Part shown: piece after piece, positions 16,357 through 25,961 of the stretch
Layout: each line of letters begins with the position of its first letter
Position numbering within the stretch: the stretch's first letter is position 1
Source: Ferdinandcohnia sp036965045
Lineage (GTDB): Bacteria > Bacillota > Bacilli > Bacillales > Bacillaceae_L
Assembly: GCF_036965045.1 (NCBI RefSeq)
Contig: NZ_JBALOV010000023.1
Location: 79,455-143,454, forward strand
Reading direction: 5' to 3'
Length of the DNA stretch: 64,000 bases
Notes under the pieces: generated by a model
What the model was told of the DNA's origin: nothing
Seen by the model: only the letters and a program-made list of their open reading frames with translations
Database searches by the model: none
Made by a program: the position numbers and the translations under genes

Positions 16357-17214
16357 ATGGAGAAGGATATGCAATATGGAAGTGATTATAAAATTATTCC
16401 TGCAACTTCTATTGGTAGTGGGATTGGGATACAGGTGCTGCCAGATCTTTATAGTCATACTATCCAAATCGTGAATTTTGTATTGGTCGGAGAGCCTGGC
16501 ACATCGGATTTTGTACTTGTGGATGCGGGCATGCCGGGATCTGCGGAGGAAATGATTTCCGTTTGTGAAGAACGCTTTGGCACGGATAGTCGTCCGAAGG
16601 CTATTTTGTTAACGCATGGTCATTTTGATCATGTTGGCGCAATTATTAAATTAGTTAAGCACTGGGATGTACCTGTTTACGCTCATGAGCTAGAAATGCC
16701 ATTTTTAACAGGGCAACAAAGTTACCCTGAGCCGGACTCTTCGGTAGAAGGAGGAATGGTTGCGAAGATGTCACCACTTTTTCCGAATGAGCCAATTCAG
16801 TTAGGAAGTCATGTGGAAAAACTACCTGCGGACGGAACAGTTCCGCAATTGCCAGAATTCCGTTGGATTCATACCCCAGGACATGCGCCAGGACATGTAT
16901 CCTTTTTCCGTGAAAAAGACCGTGCCCTCATTGCTGGAGACGCGTTTGTAACAGTGAAACAGGAATCTCTGTATAAAGTAATAACCCAAGAACAGGAAAT
17001 TAGTGGCCCGCCAAGGTATTTAACAACAGATTGGGAGGCTGCAAAGAAGTCTGTAGAAACATTGGCAGGGCTCCATCCAAGTGTTGCTGTTACGGGGCAT
17101 GGGCTACCGATGACTGGTGAGTTGTTGGAAGAATCTTTAGGTAGATTAGTTAAAGACTTTGATCAAATTGCAATTCCGGATTATGGCCGGTATGTCGATA
17201 AAAATATTCATTAA
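16357..17214 (+). CDS. MBL fold metallo-hydrolase
   Basis: 285 residues. The metallo-beta-lactamase signature THGHFDHVG (HxHxDH, about residue 87-95) binds two metal ions; further ligands are in HTPGHAPGHVSFF and the terminal TGHG. The domain covers nearly the whole protein and lacks the fused domains of RNase J or rhodanese-type members, so it is a small-molecule hydrolase of unknown substrate. AAGGGGG is 6 bases before ATG 16357. Confidence 0.88.
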   Translation: MEKDMQYGSDYKIIPATSIGSGIGIQVLPDLYSHTIQIVNFVLVGEPGTSDFVLVDAGMPGSAEEMISVCEERFGTDSRPKAILLTHGHFDHVGAIIKLVKHWDVPVYAHELEMPFLTGQQSYPEPDSSVEGGMVAKMSPLFPNEPIQLGSHVEKLPADGTVPQLPEFRWIHTPGHAPGHVSFFREKDRALIAGDAFVTVKQESLYKVITQEQEISGPPRYLTTDWEAAKKSVETLAGLHPSVAVTGHGLPMTGELLEESLGRLVKDFDQIAIPDYGRYVDKNIH

Positions 17215-17220
17215 GGACGG

Positions 17221-17250
17221 AACCTGGCTATTGAAAAAGCCAGGTTTCTT
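17221..17250 (+). terminator. MBL hydrolase gene terminator
   Basis: AACCTGGCT/AGCCAGGTT stem (17221-17246), then TTCTTGCTCTT; the T run is imperfect. Confidence 0.75.
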
Positions 17251-17440
17251 GCTCTTAAAAAATTTGCTCTTGTTAAAGACCATAGAGTTGATATAAAGTC
17301 TGTCAAATCAAAATAAAATGTAAAGAACCGATAACACCATAGGAGTATAAGACCATACATCAAATGTAGCTTATTATTTTATAAACATTCTGAAATATAG
17401 TATATTGGAATGGAGAATGAATCGGGTGAGAGAGGGAAAT

Positions 17441-18895
17441 ATGGTAAATATTACATCGTTATTATTAGGGTTAGTTATGGTCTTAAACATTGTATTTGCC
17501 GTGGTTGTCATCTTTCGGGAAAGAAGAGATGCTAGTTCAACCTGGGCGTGGTTATTAGTCCTTTTCTTTATACCGGTAGCAGGATTTATTTTGTATTTAA
17601 TTCTAGGCAGAAATTTAACACGCGACCACCTATTTCAATGGGATGATTTAAAAAAGAGCGGGATAGAAGAGGTTTTAGAAAAACAAAAAGAACTGTTACG
17701 TACACAAAAATTTCTATTTAATAATCCCATTACACAAGATAATCAAGACCTCATTTATATGAACCTTGTCAATGCGAATGCCTTGTTTACAAAAAATAAT
17801 GCGGTAGAAGTTTTTACAGATGGGCAAGAGAAATATCGACGTTTATTCGAGGATATTGAGGCAGCACAAGAATCGATTCATTTGCAATATTATATTATTA
17901 AAAATGACAATTTGGGCCGAAAACTAATGGCGCATTTAACAAGGAAAGTTAAAGAGGGTGTAACCGTTCGCGTCCTTTATGATGAGCTAGGTTCTAGGTC
18001 ATTGACAAAAAAGTTTTTTAAAGAGTTTCGTGAAGCAGGCGGGCTAGTTGAAGTATTTTTCCCTTCAAAACTACGCTTTATCAATTTGCGGATGAATTTC
18101 CGAAACCATCGGAAGTTGGTTATTATCGATGGAAAAGTAGGATATGTCGGTGGCTTTAATGTAGGGGATGAGTACCTTGGACTGAATTCTAGGTTTGGGT
18201 ACTGGCGAGATACTCATTTGCGCATAAGGGGAACGGCAGTTGACACGATGCAGGTTCGCTTCATTTTAGACTGGAACCAAGCATCTCGAGATTTTGATAT
18301 TATGTATGACCCTGAACTTTTTCCGATTGAAAATGTCAGACTTGGCAATGTCGGGATTCAAATTGTGACAAGTGGTCCTGATACAGACTTTGAGCAGATT
18401 AAAAATGCGTATATCAAAATGATCTACTCAGCTAAAAAATCGATTTATATGCAGACACCCTATTTTATACCGGATAAAAGCTTACTGGATGCGTTACGCG
18501 TTGCATGCCTTTCAGGGGTGAAAGTGAATATTATGATTCCGGATAAACCAGACCATCCTTTTGTGTATTGGGCAACCCTGTCACATATTGGAGAATTGCT
18601 GCCAGTTGGAGCTCGTGTTTATATTTACAGTAATGGTTTTATCCATTCTAAAACACTTGTGGTCGACGAAGAGATTTCGTCAGTGGGTACAGCCAATATC
18701 GACGTCAGGAGCTTCCGGCTCAATTTTGAGGTAAATGCTTTTTTATATGACGGGAATATTTCTCAAGAGCTAACTGCCATTTTTAAAGAAGACATTAAGC
18801 TATCTAAACTGCTCACAAAAGAAGAATATGAAAAAAGAGGGGCTAACATTAAGTTCAAAGAATCGATCTCAAGGCTTTTATCCCCGATTTTATAA
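17441..18895 (+). CDS. cls: cardiolipin synthase
   Basis: 484 residues, the usual size. Two N-terminal membrane segments (about 5-25 and 35-55, PLDc_N domain) are followed by two phospholipase-D domains with HKD motifs: HRKLVIIDGKVGYVGG (about 225-240) and HSKTLVVDEEISSVGTAN (about 403-420). It condenses two phosphatidylglycerols to cardiolipin at the membrane. ATG 17441 behind GAGAGGGAAAT is chosen over the TTG at 17405. Monocistronic with its own terminator. Confidence 0.94.
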   Translation: MVNITSLLLGLVMVLNIVFAVVVIFRERRDASSTWAWLLVLFFIPVAGFILYLILGRNLTRDHLFQWDDLKKSGIEEVLEKQKELLRTQKFLFNNPITQDNQDLIYMNLVNANALFTKNNAVEVFTDGQEKYRRLFEDIEAAQESIHLQYYIIKNDNLGRKLMAHLTRKVKEGVTVRVLYDELGSRSLTKKFFKEFREAGGLVEVFFPSKLRFINLRMNFRNHRKLVIIDGKVGYVGGFNVGDEYLGLNSRFGYWRDTHLRIRGTAVDTMQVRFILDWNQASRDFDIMYDPELFPIENVRLGNVGIQIVTSGPDTDFEQIKNAYIKMIYSAKKSIYMQTPYFIPDKSLLDALRVACLSGVKVNIMIPDKPDHPFVYWATLSHIGELLPVGARVYIYSNGFIHSKTLVVDEEISSVGTANIDVRSFRLNFEVNAFLYDGNISQELTAIFKEDIKLSKLLTKEEYEKRGANIKFKESISRLLSPIL

Positions 18896-18912
18896 GACAA
18901 AAATATTACCTA

Positions 18913-18948
18913 AAGAATTGGTTCCACAGGGCCAATTCTTTTTTTTAC
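18913..18948 (+). terminator. cls terminator
   Basis: AAGAATTGG/CCAATTCTT stem followed by eight T. Confidence 0.92.
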
Positions 18949-19053
18949 GTTCCCCGTTAAGCTGCAAACCAATTTTTAAAAGGGTATAATCATTGAAATA
19001 AAAATACCAAAAATATAGAATTATATAAAAACAGAGGAGAATAAGACTAGAAG

Positions 19054-20244
19054 ATGACTACTAAAAAAACACAAATGTATAATAGTGAAACACTTGTATT
19101 ACATGGCGACCATGAATGGGCAGAGAAAGAGAAGAGCGTTTCACCAGCTATTTACTATTCATCAACATTTAGGGCAGAGGATTCGGCTGATTTTGCAGAA
19201 ATGGCAGGAACACCGCTTCATCCGAGCTACTATACCCGTTATGGAAATCCCCTTCATGAACGAGTGAATAAAATAATGGCAGATCTAGAAGGAACTGAAA
19301 CAGCACTTGTAACGGGGTCTGGAATGGGAGCTATATCGTCTACGATTTTAGCATTGGTTTCAGCGGGGGACCATGTTATTGCACAAACAAGACACTATAT
19401 GAGCACCGCGAAAATTATGGATGAAATGCTTCCGAGGTTTGGTGTTGAGGTAACAGTCGTAGAGCAATCTGATATTTCGGCTTTTGAAGAGGCAATCCGC
19501 CCTAACACAAAGCTGATTATGCTTGAAACCCCTGCTAATCCAACCTTGGTTGTAACAGACCTCGAAGCCGTAGTAAGGTTAGCAAAGAAGCAAGAGATTA
19601 TTGTAGTAGCTGATAACACATTTGCTTCACCACTTAATCAACGACCACATGATGTTGGTGTCGATGTCGTCTTACATAGTGCAACAAAGTATCTAGGGGG
19701 ACATCACGATATCACAGCTGGTGTTATATGTACAAGCTTTGAGTTGGCAGAAAAAATTTGGGATACCCATACATCGATAGGTTCTGTCCTGTCACCGATG
19801 GATGCCTGGCTACTGCTAAGGGGCTTAAGGACACTGCCATTGCGGATGGATCGGATCAATTCGAATGCATTAGCCTTAGCTGAATTCTTGGAGGAGCAAC
19901 CTCAAATTGAAAAAGTGTATTATCCGGGTCTGCCAAGTCATCCCCAGCATGAGCTCGCCCAAAAACAAATGAAGGGCTACGGGGCTGTCATTGCGTTTGC
20001 AGTTAAGGGCGATTATGCAGCAACGCAGAGATTTGTTTCGGCATTACAGCTTTCAACGAACGCAGTTAGCTTAGGTGGAGTTGATTCATTAGTTGTTCAT
20101 ACAGCGGCGATGTGGGAAGGGGCCATGAATGAAGAACAAATGAAAACAGCGGGTATCCCAGCTAATTTTGTCCGCTATTCTGTTGGATTAGAACATATTG
20201 AGGACTTAAAGGCAGATATAAGACAAGCATTGAAAGAAATCTAA
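19054..20244 (+). CDS. Cys/Met metabolism PLP-dependent enzyme (cystathionine gamma-synthase/lyase family)
   Basis: 396 residues, fold-type I PLP enzyme. YYTRYGNP near residue 59-66, GSGMGAISSTILAL, LETPANPTL, ADNTFASPLNQRP, and the PLP lysine in HSATKYLGGHHDITAG are all present. The family includes cystathionine gamma-synthase, cystathionine beta/gamma-lyase, O-acetylhomoserine sulfhydrylase and methionine gamma-lyase; sequence alone does not separate them safely. It lies upstream of a Met-type T-box/DUF62/ECF operon, which fits sulfur amino-acid metabolism. AGAGGAGA is rather far (13 bases) from ATG 19054. Confidence 0.85.
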   Translation: MTTKKTQMYNSETLVLHGDHEWAEKEKSVSPAIYYSSTFRAEDSADFAEMAGTPLHPSYYTRYGNPLHERVNKIMADLEGTETALVTGSGMGAISSTILALVSAGDHVIAQTRHYMSTAKIMDEMLPRFGVEVTVVEQSDISAFEEAIRPNTKLIMLETPANPTLVVTDLEAVVRLAKKQEIIVVADNTFASPLNQRPHDVGVDVVLHSATKYLGGHHDITAGVICTSFELAEKIWDTHTSIGSVLSPMDAWLLLRGLRTLPLRMDRINSNALALAEFLEEQPQIEKVYYPGLPSHPQHELAQKQMKGYGAVIAFAVKGDYAATQRFVSALQLSTNAVSLGGVDSLVVHTAAMWEGAMNEEQMKTAGIPANFVRYSVGLEHIEDLKADIRQALKEI

Positions 20245-20265
20245 AAAAATTCAAAACATTTTTAC

Positions 20266-20294
20266 TTGATTTTAAAAAAATGTTCAGATATAAT
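20266..20294 (+). promoter_or_regulatory. sigma-A promoter of the T-box/ECF operon
   Basis: TTGATT (20266-20271), 17-bp spacer, TATAAT (20289-20294), about 30 bases upstream of the T-box stem I. Confidence 0.8.
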
Positions 20295-20319
20295 TACTCT
20301 CAACAATTAGAATACTAAC

Positions 20320-20622
20320 CTTAAGTAAAGACGATGAAGAGAAAAAGTAGGATTTAGCTATTTTACACAGAAAGCTTCGGTAGCTGAAAAGAAGCAAAAA
20401 TACAAATCTGAACAATGGCCTCTGAGTTTCGTGCTGAAAGTAACGATTGTTATGAGTAGGTTCCGACGAGATTTGGTACTCGTTATCAATACCACAGTAT
20501 CCAGGCTAAGATTAGACCTGCGTACTTGCTGAGACTGTTTGCGTGAGTAAACAGTGAACTAAGGTGGTACCACGTGAGATAAACCACGTCCTTATCGTAT
20601 TTGATAATGACGTGGTTTTTTT
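20320..20622 (+). promoter_or_regulatory. T-box leader, specifier reads as ATG (Met)
   Basis: Classic T-box leader: purine-rich start (GATGAAGAGAAAAAGTAG), a long stem I, specifier-loop region CTGAACAATGGCCTCTGAG with ATG at 20415-20417, the T-box AAGGTGGTACCACG (20561-20574), and a terminator AAACCACGTC/GACGTGGTTT (20581-20618) with a T run. Uncharged tRNA-Met would promote read-through into the DUF62-ECF operon. The specifier register is my reading by eye. Confidence 0.9.
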
Positions 20623-20676
20623 ATTTCCAAAAAACGGGTATGCCCGTTAAATAACAAAAAAATGGAGGAATTTACA

Positions 20677-21537
20677 GTGACGAAAAATCATCTAGTATTA
20701 CAAACGGACTTTGGTTTAAGTGATGGTGCTGTAAGTGCAATGTATGGTGTAGCAATTTCGGTAGATCCAACACTGAGAATTTTTGACCTAACCCACGACA
20801 TTCCGCAATATAATATTTGGGAAGGCTCTTATCGATTATATCAGACGATTACCTACTGGCCAGAAGGCACTGTATTTGTATCTGTTGTTGACCCGGGTGT
20901 CGGTTCTGATCGGCGTAGTATCGTGGTGAAGACAGGCACAAATCAATATATTGTAACGCCTGACAATGGTACGGTCACACATATTCAAAAAATACTCGGG
21001 ATTAAAGAGGTGAGGATCATTGACGAGAGCATAAATCGCTTACCTTTCTCAGGTGAATCCTATACATTTCATGGTAGAGATGTCTATGCTTTTACAGGGG
21101 CAAGACTTGCGTCAGGAGTAATCTCATATGAAGAGGTTGGCCCTCTTGTTCCTATTGATTCTCTGGTTGAGTTACAAACAACAGAGGCAGTTGTTCAAAC
21201 GGATGGTGTCTTAGGGACAATTGATATTCTTGATATTCGTTTTGGTAATCTATGGACGAATATTGAGCGAGAGACGTTCAAGCAACTAAATGTGGAGTAT
21301 GGAGATCATTTTGAAGTGACCATTGAAAATGAAACTCGCCAAGTCTATAAAAATATTATGACATATGGACGCTCTTTCGCAGATAGCCATCTGGGCGAAC
21401 CGTTACTGTTTATTAATTCTCTTGATAAAATTGGGGTAGCTATCAACCAAGGTTCATTTGCCAAGGCCTATCATATCGAGACAGGAACTAATTGGAAAAT
21501 CTATATTCGCAAGGTTCCGAAAATCATTTATAATTAA
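20677..21537 (+). CDS. DUF62 family S-adenosyl-L-methionine hydrolase (adenosine-forming)
   Basis: 286 residues. The DUF62/SAM hydroxide adenosyltransferase pattern is clear: TDFGLSDGAVSAMYG, DLTHDIPQYNIWEG, VVDPGVGSDRR, DNGTVTH and HGRDVYAFTGARLASG. Characterised members split SAM with water or hydroxide into adenosine and methionine; fluorinases and chlorinases are distant relatives. GTG 20677 follows GGAGGA at good distance, so it is preferred over the ATG at 20662 that lies on the ribosome binding site itself. As first gene of a Met-responsive ECF operon, it may release methionine from imported or surplus SAM. Confidence 0.9.
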   Translation: MTKNHLVLQTDFGLSDGAVSAMYGVAISVDPTLRIFDLTHDIPQYNIWEGSYRLYQTITYWPEGTVFVSVVDPGVGSDRRSIVVKTGTNQYIVTPDNGTVTHIQKILGIKEVRIIDESINRLPFSGESYTFHGRDVYAFTGARLASGVISYEEVGPLVPIDSLVELQTTEAVVQTDGVLGTIDILDIRFGNLWTNIERETFKQLNVEYGDHFEVTIENETRQVYKNIMTYGRSFADSHLGEPLLFINSLDKIGVAINQGSFAKAYHIETGTNWKIYIRKVPKIIYN

Positions 21538-21573
21538 CTTTTATTTTAGAAAATTATTAGGGGGAAGAGAGTT

Positions 21574-22125
21574 ATGAAAAGTTTATCAATTAAAACGATT
21601 GTTGCTATCGGAATTGGGGCTGCTGTTTTTGTGATTTTGGCGAAGTTTGCAGCAATTCCAACACCAATCCCAAATACTACCGTTCAAACATCATATGCAT
21701 TCTTAGCATTAATGGCTTTAGTGTTCGGTCCCATTGCAGGGGCATTGATTGGATTAATTGGCCATGCATTAAATGATGCAATTTCGTATGGTTCTATTTG
21801 GTGGAGCTGGGTTGTTGTTTCTATGCTTGTTGGATTTTTATTTGGTCTTGCTAAAAACAAAATTGATCTTGAATCAGGAATTATCAATATGAAGAAGATT
21901 GTTACATTTAACATTGTTCAAGTAATTGCCCAAGCTATTGGCTGGTTTGTTGTTGCTCCAACATTAGATGTATGGATTTATGCAGAGCCGGCTAATAAAG
22001 TATATGTCCAAGGAATTGGAGCCGGTATCGCTAACATGGTCACAGTCGGAATCATTGGCACTATTTTATTAGTAGCTTATGCAAAAACAAGAAGTCAAAG
22101 TGGAAGCTTGACGAAGGATTTATAA
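21574..22125 (+). CDS. ECF transporter substrate-binding S component (UPF0397-like)
   Basis: 183 residues with five to six hydrophobic helices. FGPIAGALIGLIGHALNDAISYGSIWWSWVVVSMLVG is the typical S-component helix pair of UPF0397 proteins. It should capture the substrate for the ECF module encoded next (A-A' fusion and T). Context (Met T-box, DUF62) suggests methionine, SAM or a methionine precursor. AGGGGGAAGAGAG precedes the ATG. Confidence 0.85.
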   Translation: MKSLSIKTIVAIGIGAAVFVILAKFAAIPTPIPNTTVQTSYAFLALMALVFGPIAGALIGLIGHALNDAISYGSIWWSWVVVSMLVGFLFGLAKNKIDLESGIINMKKIVTFNIVQVIAQAIGWFVVAPTLDVWIYAEPANKVYVQGIGAGIANMVTVGIIGTILLVAYAKTRSQSGSLTKDL

Positions 22126-22165
22126 AATAGAAAAGTAGTTTATGGTTTGCTGGGAGAGTAGTAAG

Positions 22166-23878
22166 ATGAAGAAACCTGTTATTGAATTTAAAAATTATAG
22201 CTTTACATATCGTAGCCAAGCAGAGCCTACTCTTCGGGATATTAATCTTAAAATATATGAGGGCGAAAAGGTATTAATTGTAGGGCCGTCAGGATCAGGG
22301 AAGAGCACGATTGGAAATTGCATGAACGGGCTTGTTCCCTTTTCTTATAAGGGGACTACGCAAGGAAGCCTTACGATAATGGGTAAAGAAGCAAAGGATT
22401 TGGATATTTTTACAATATCTAAAATGGTCGGTACTGTTTTACAGGATCCGGATGGGCAGTTCATAGGTCTTTCTGTAGGGGAAGACATCGCCTTTGCTTT
22501 AGAAAATGATTGCCAGCCACAGAAGAGTATGTTTGAAACGGTTGGGGAAGTATCGAAAATGGTAGATATGGAGGATTATTTATATTCCTCCCTTCACCAG
22601 TTATCTGGCGGACAAAAACAAAGGGTTTCTCTAGCAGGGGTTATGGTTGATAAAGTGGATATCCTTCTGTTTGACGAACCACTAGCAAATCTTGACCCCG
22701 CGACGGGGCAGTATGCCATTGACCTAATTGATCGGATTCAAAAAGAAACGAACACAACAGTAGTTATTATAGAACATCGTTTAGAGGATGTTCTTTACCG
22801 TCATGTAGACCGGATTATTGTCGTGGATGAAGGAAGAATTGTCGGTGATATGAAACCAGATGAGCTTTTATCCAAACCTATATTAGAGGAACGTCATATA
22901 CGTGAACCATTGTATGTCAAGGCGGTAAAATATGCTGGCTATCACATAACTGAGGACATGAATCCAGCTTACTTTCCCTCCTTTGATGTCGAGGCAAGTA
23001 AAGTTGGATTAAAAGAGTGGTTTGAAAAAGTGTCAAAACCCCAAAAAAGGGAAAAGGCTTCACCTATCTTAGAGCTGGAGCATCTTTCATTTAGCTATCA
23101 TCAAGGACGAGATACGATTCGGAATGTATCTTTTTCCATTGAAAAGGGAGAGATGGTAAGTATCGTTGGTAAAAATGGTGCTGGAAAGTCGACCCTTTCG
23201 AAGCTTATTTGCGGATTTGAAAAACCAAGCTCGGGGAAAATTATCTTTTCGGGTGAAGATATAACGGATGATACAATCAAGGAAAGGTCTCTACGGATTG
23301 GGATGGTTATGCAAAACCCTAACCATATGATTTCAAAACATTTAATTTATGATGAAGTAGCACTTGGTCTTGTAATACGTGGTGTGCCTGGAGATGAGAT
23401 TAGAAAGCGAGTGGAAGAAACACTTAAGGTATGTGGTCTCTATCCGTTTAGAAAATGGCCGATTTCTGCTTTGAGTTTTGGACAAAAGAAACGTGTGACC
23501 ATCGCTTCGATTCTAGTATTAGAGCCAGAAATTATTATTCTAGATGAGCCAACTGCAGGTCAAGACCTTCGCCATTACACGGAAATTATGGAGTTTCTTG
23601 TAGAGTTAAACAAGCAGGGGATTACCGTTATTATGATTACACATGATATGCACCTTATGCTCGAATATACACCACGTGCTATTGTGATCGCTAATGGAGA
23701 GAAGATTGCGGACCAATCTGCTGCAAGTGTCCTTACAGATTCTGAAATTATTAAACAAGCAAACCTGAAGAAAACGTCCTTATTTGACTTAGCAAAACGA
23801 GCGGGTATTGAAGAACCACTTGAATTTGTTGAACGATTTATTGTGTATGATAAGGAGGTACGCAGAACATGGCAGTAG
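22166..23878 (+). CDS. ECF transporter ATPase, fused EcfA-EcfA'
   Basis: 570 residues comprising two ABC ATPase domains in one chain. First domain: Walker A GPSGSGKST, signature LSGGQKQR, Walker B ILLFDEPLANLD. Second domain from about residue 305: GKNGAGKST, signature LSFGQKKR, Walker B IIILDEPTAGQD. Energises the ECF transporter with the T and S subunits. ATG 22166 has GGGAGAG upstream. It overlaps the T-component gene by 10 bases. Confidence 0.92.
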   Translation: MKKPVIEFKNYSFTYRSQAEPTLRDINLKIYEGEKVLIVGPSGSGKSTIGNCMNGLVPFSYKGTTQGSLTIMGKEAKDLDIFTISKMVGTVLQDPDGQFIGLSVGEDIAFALENDCQPQKSMFETVGEVSKMVDMEDYLYSSLHQLSGGQKQRVSLAGVMVDKVDILLFDEPLANLDPATGQYAIDLIDRIQKETNTTVVIIEHRLEDVLYRHVDRIIVVDEGRIVGDMKPDELLSKPILEERHIREPLYVKAVKYAGYHITEDMNPAYFPSFDVEASKVGLKEWFEKVSKPQKREKASPILELEHLSFSYHQGRDTIRNVSFSIEKGEMVSIVGKNGAGKSTLSKLICGFEKPSSGKIIFSGEDITDDTIKERSLRIGMVMQNPNHMISKHLIYDEVALGLVIRGVPGDEIRKRVEETLKVCGLYPFRKWPISALSFGQKKRVTIASILVLEPEIIILDEPTAGQDLRHYTEIMEFLVELNKQGITVIMITHDMHLMLEYTPRAIVIANGEKIADQSAASVLTDSEIIKQANLKKTSLFDLAKRAGIEEPLEFVERFIVYDKEVRRTWQ

Positions 23879-24702
23879 AGATGCTCACCTATATCGAACG
23901 AAAGTCACCAGTGCATCAACTGACTGGTGCAACGAAGCTCATTTGCTTTATTTTATGGTCTACTGCTGCGATGTTGACGTATGATACACGAATCCTCCTT
24001 TTTTTATTCGGATTTAGCATTTGTATTTTTTTAGTTTCTAAAATTAAGCTTAAAGAGATTTCGTTTGTTCTTCTGTTCATTTTATTGTTCTTGTTGATTA
24101 ATAACCTTGCCATCTACGCTTTTTCTCCTCAAGAGGGAGTAAAAATTTATGGGACAAGTCATGTGTTAGTTGAGTTTGTCGGAAGATATAATCTTACACT
24201 TGAACAGCTGTTTTACCAGTTTAATATTACACTTAAGTATTTTACAGTTATTCCAGCGGCACTATTATTTATCGTGACAACAAATCCAAGTGAATTTGCT
24301 GCATCCTTAAATCGTATTGGTATTAGTTATCGTATATCCTATGCGGTTGCGCTAGCTTTACGGTATATACCCGAGATTCAAAGGGATTTTTGGAACATCG
24401 CACGCTCTCAGCAAGCAAGAGGGATTGATATGTCCAAGAATGAGAGGCTCTATAAACGAATAAAAAATGTGGCTTCTATTATTATCCCTTTGATCCTATC
24501 GAGCCTGGACAAGATAGAAACGATCAGTAATGCGATGGAGTTACGAGGTTTTGGAAAAAACAAAAAGCGTACCTGGTATAGTTTGCGTGCCTTTCAAATA
24601 GCTGATTATGTGACGGTGGTTTTATTTATTGTGATTTTAATTATCTCAATGGTTGTGACATTCCATGATGGTAATCGATTTTATAACCCGTTTTTAAAAT
24701 AA
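23869..24702 (+). CDS. ECF transporter transmembrane T component
   Basis: 277 residues, CbiQ/EcfT family. Several hydrophobic helices and the two coupling motifs that contact the ATPases: ARSQQARGIDM (about 182-192) and ISNAMELRGFGKNKKRTW (about 221-238), each with the family ARG/LRG pattern. AAGGAGGT precedes the ATG, which lies inside the end of the ATPase gene, so translation is coupled. Last gene of the T-box operon. Confidence 0.92.
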   Translation: MAVEMLTYIERKSPVHQLTGATKLICFILWSTAAMLTYDTRILLFLFGFSICIFLVSKIKLKEISFVLLFILLFLLINNLAIYAFSPQEGVKIYGTSHVLVEFVGRYNLTLEQLFYQFNITLKYFTVIPAALLFIVTTNPSEFAASLNRIGISYRISYAVALALRYIPEIQRDFWNIARSQQARGIDMSKNERLYKRIKNVASIIIPLILSSLDKIETISNAMELRGFGKNKKRTWYSLRAFQIADYVTVVLFIVILIISMVVTFHDGNRFYNPFLK

Positions 24703-24703
24703 A

Positions 24704-24735
24704 AAGGAATACCATTCAACTTTGGTATTCCTTTT
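24704..24735. terminator. bidirectional terminator
   Basis: AAGGAATACCA/TGGTATTCCTT perfect stem between the convergent ECF T gene and the small minus-strand gene, with A and T runs on the two sides. Confidence 0.9.
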
Positions 24736-24742
24736 CCTGTTA

Positions 24743-24910
24743 TTAGGTTAATGGTTTGTTTTGTTTTAAAAGATTTGAAGCGGGAAGTGTAATAATTTTT
24801 CCTCCGATTTGTACATGGATGGAATCATTAAATATAGCTTTAACTATCCCTTTTAACTGGACGGTTGAATTAACCGTGATCTCTTTTTTTGCTTCGTTAT
24901 TGGCAGTCAT
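24743..24910 (-). CDS. small conserved-looking hypothetical protein (55 aa)
   Basis: 55 residues with an excellent ribosome binding site (GAGAGGAGAATTGCC-ATG). The core TVNSTVQLKGIVKAIFNDSIHVQIGG alternates hydrophobic residues like a small SH3-like beta barrel, in the way of the DUF2187 group, but I cannot assign a family. Cytoplasmic and soluble. Monocistronic, convergent to the ECF operon. Confidence 0.75.
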   Translation of the reverse strand: MTANNEAKKEITVNSTVQLKGIVKAIFNDSIHVQIGGKIITLPASNLLKQNKPLT

Positions 24911-25059
24911 GGCAATTCTCCTCTCAGAGTTTTGTATATATAGAGGTTTAAAAATTAAAAACATTATATCCTTTAAAACTGAAAATTATTCATGTAAATA
25001 TTTGTTTATTTTATTATTTTACATGTATTTAATTGTCTTGTGCAAGTTTCACGAACTAG

Positions 25060-25809
25060 TTATTTTTCCCTTTTTGATGCTCCTCGGTAATATGCTTCGC
25101 GAAGCTCCATGGCATACTGATCGAAGTACGGTAAACCCATTTCTGCGGCACCTTTTAATTCTTTTTCGACGTCATATGGAAGACGAACAATTTCAATTGA
25201 AAACGGTGCGACTTCTTTTGATTGATATTCACCATGTAAAATCGCAAAGGTTGCCAGTGTGGTATCAAGAGGGTTGCCAACACTTCCAACATTTAAAAGG
25301 GTTTTTTCTGTACCCATTGGTTCAATCAAGGCAGCGTGAATATCTCCAAATCCGATCACATCTGGTGTCTTTTCCTCTAAGGGAGTAATCCATTCAGAAT
25401 GGTCGAACATGGCTCTTTTTTCATCATCAGAATGAATCATTGGGACAACGCGGTGATGGACACTTTTCGCAGAGGCGTGGTATAACCGGATGTATTTGCC
25501 ACTCATATAAAAATCATAATGAAAAGGAAGTGTTCCTAAGTATGAAAGTCGTTCTTTCCCAAGCTGATTTTGATGCCACTTGATCCCCTCATCAGGATGT
25601 TCATTTTGAATAAAATCATCCCAATTCCCCAAAAGGACAACCTCACACACCTCTTGAATTCGGTCAACGGCCGCAGCTGAGTTTGGCCCTTTTCCTACAA
25701 GGTCTCCGAGGCAAAGAATGGTCTCAATACCACGATCTTTGATATGTTCTAGTACGGCTTCAAGTGCTGTCATATTTCCGTGAATATCGGAAATGAGCGC
25801 AATACTCAT
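25060..25809 (-). CDS. metallophosphoesterase (calcineurin-like)
   Basis: 249 residues with the full set of metallophosphoesterase motifs: SDIHGN at the N-terminus, GDLVGKGP, GNWDD, a metal His in LYHAS, and FGDIHAAL followed by NVGSVGNP. Two metals bind at these Asp/His/Asn residues. Relatives act on phosphodiesters, nucleotides or phosphoproteins; the substrate is unknown. Starts at ATG 25809 behind TAGGAGGCC. Confidence 0.9.
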   Translation of the reverse strand: MSIALISDIHGNMTALEAVLEHIKDRGIETILCLGDLVGKGPNSAAAVDRIQEVCEVVLLGNWDDFIQNEHPDEGIKWHQNQLGKERLSYLGTLPFHYDFYMSGKYIRLYHASAKSVHHRVVPMIHSDDEKRAMFDHSEWITPLEEKTPDVIGFGDIHAALIEPMGTEKTLLNVGSVGNPLDTTLATFAILHGEYQSKEVAPFSIEIVRLPYDVEKELKGAAEMGLPYFDQYAMELREAYYRGASKREK

Positions 25810-25961
25810 GATAAGGCCTCCTACGTATTTATATTATAGTATTAATAATAAAATAGATTGAAAATTTTGTCAGTAAAATTCGTAAATCACGTCTAAATTA
25901 TTATTTATTCTTTCCATACCTATTTTCAGAGTTTAGAATGAAGTAAAGGGGGAGCGATTTC

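Noticed and set aside
24756..25388. Plus-strand 210-codon ORF
   Set aside because: It is antisense to two better supported minus-strand genes (the 55-aa protein and the metallophosphoesterase) and has no family match.
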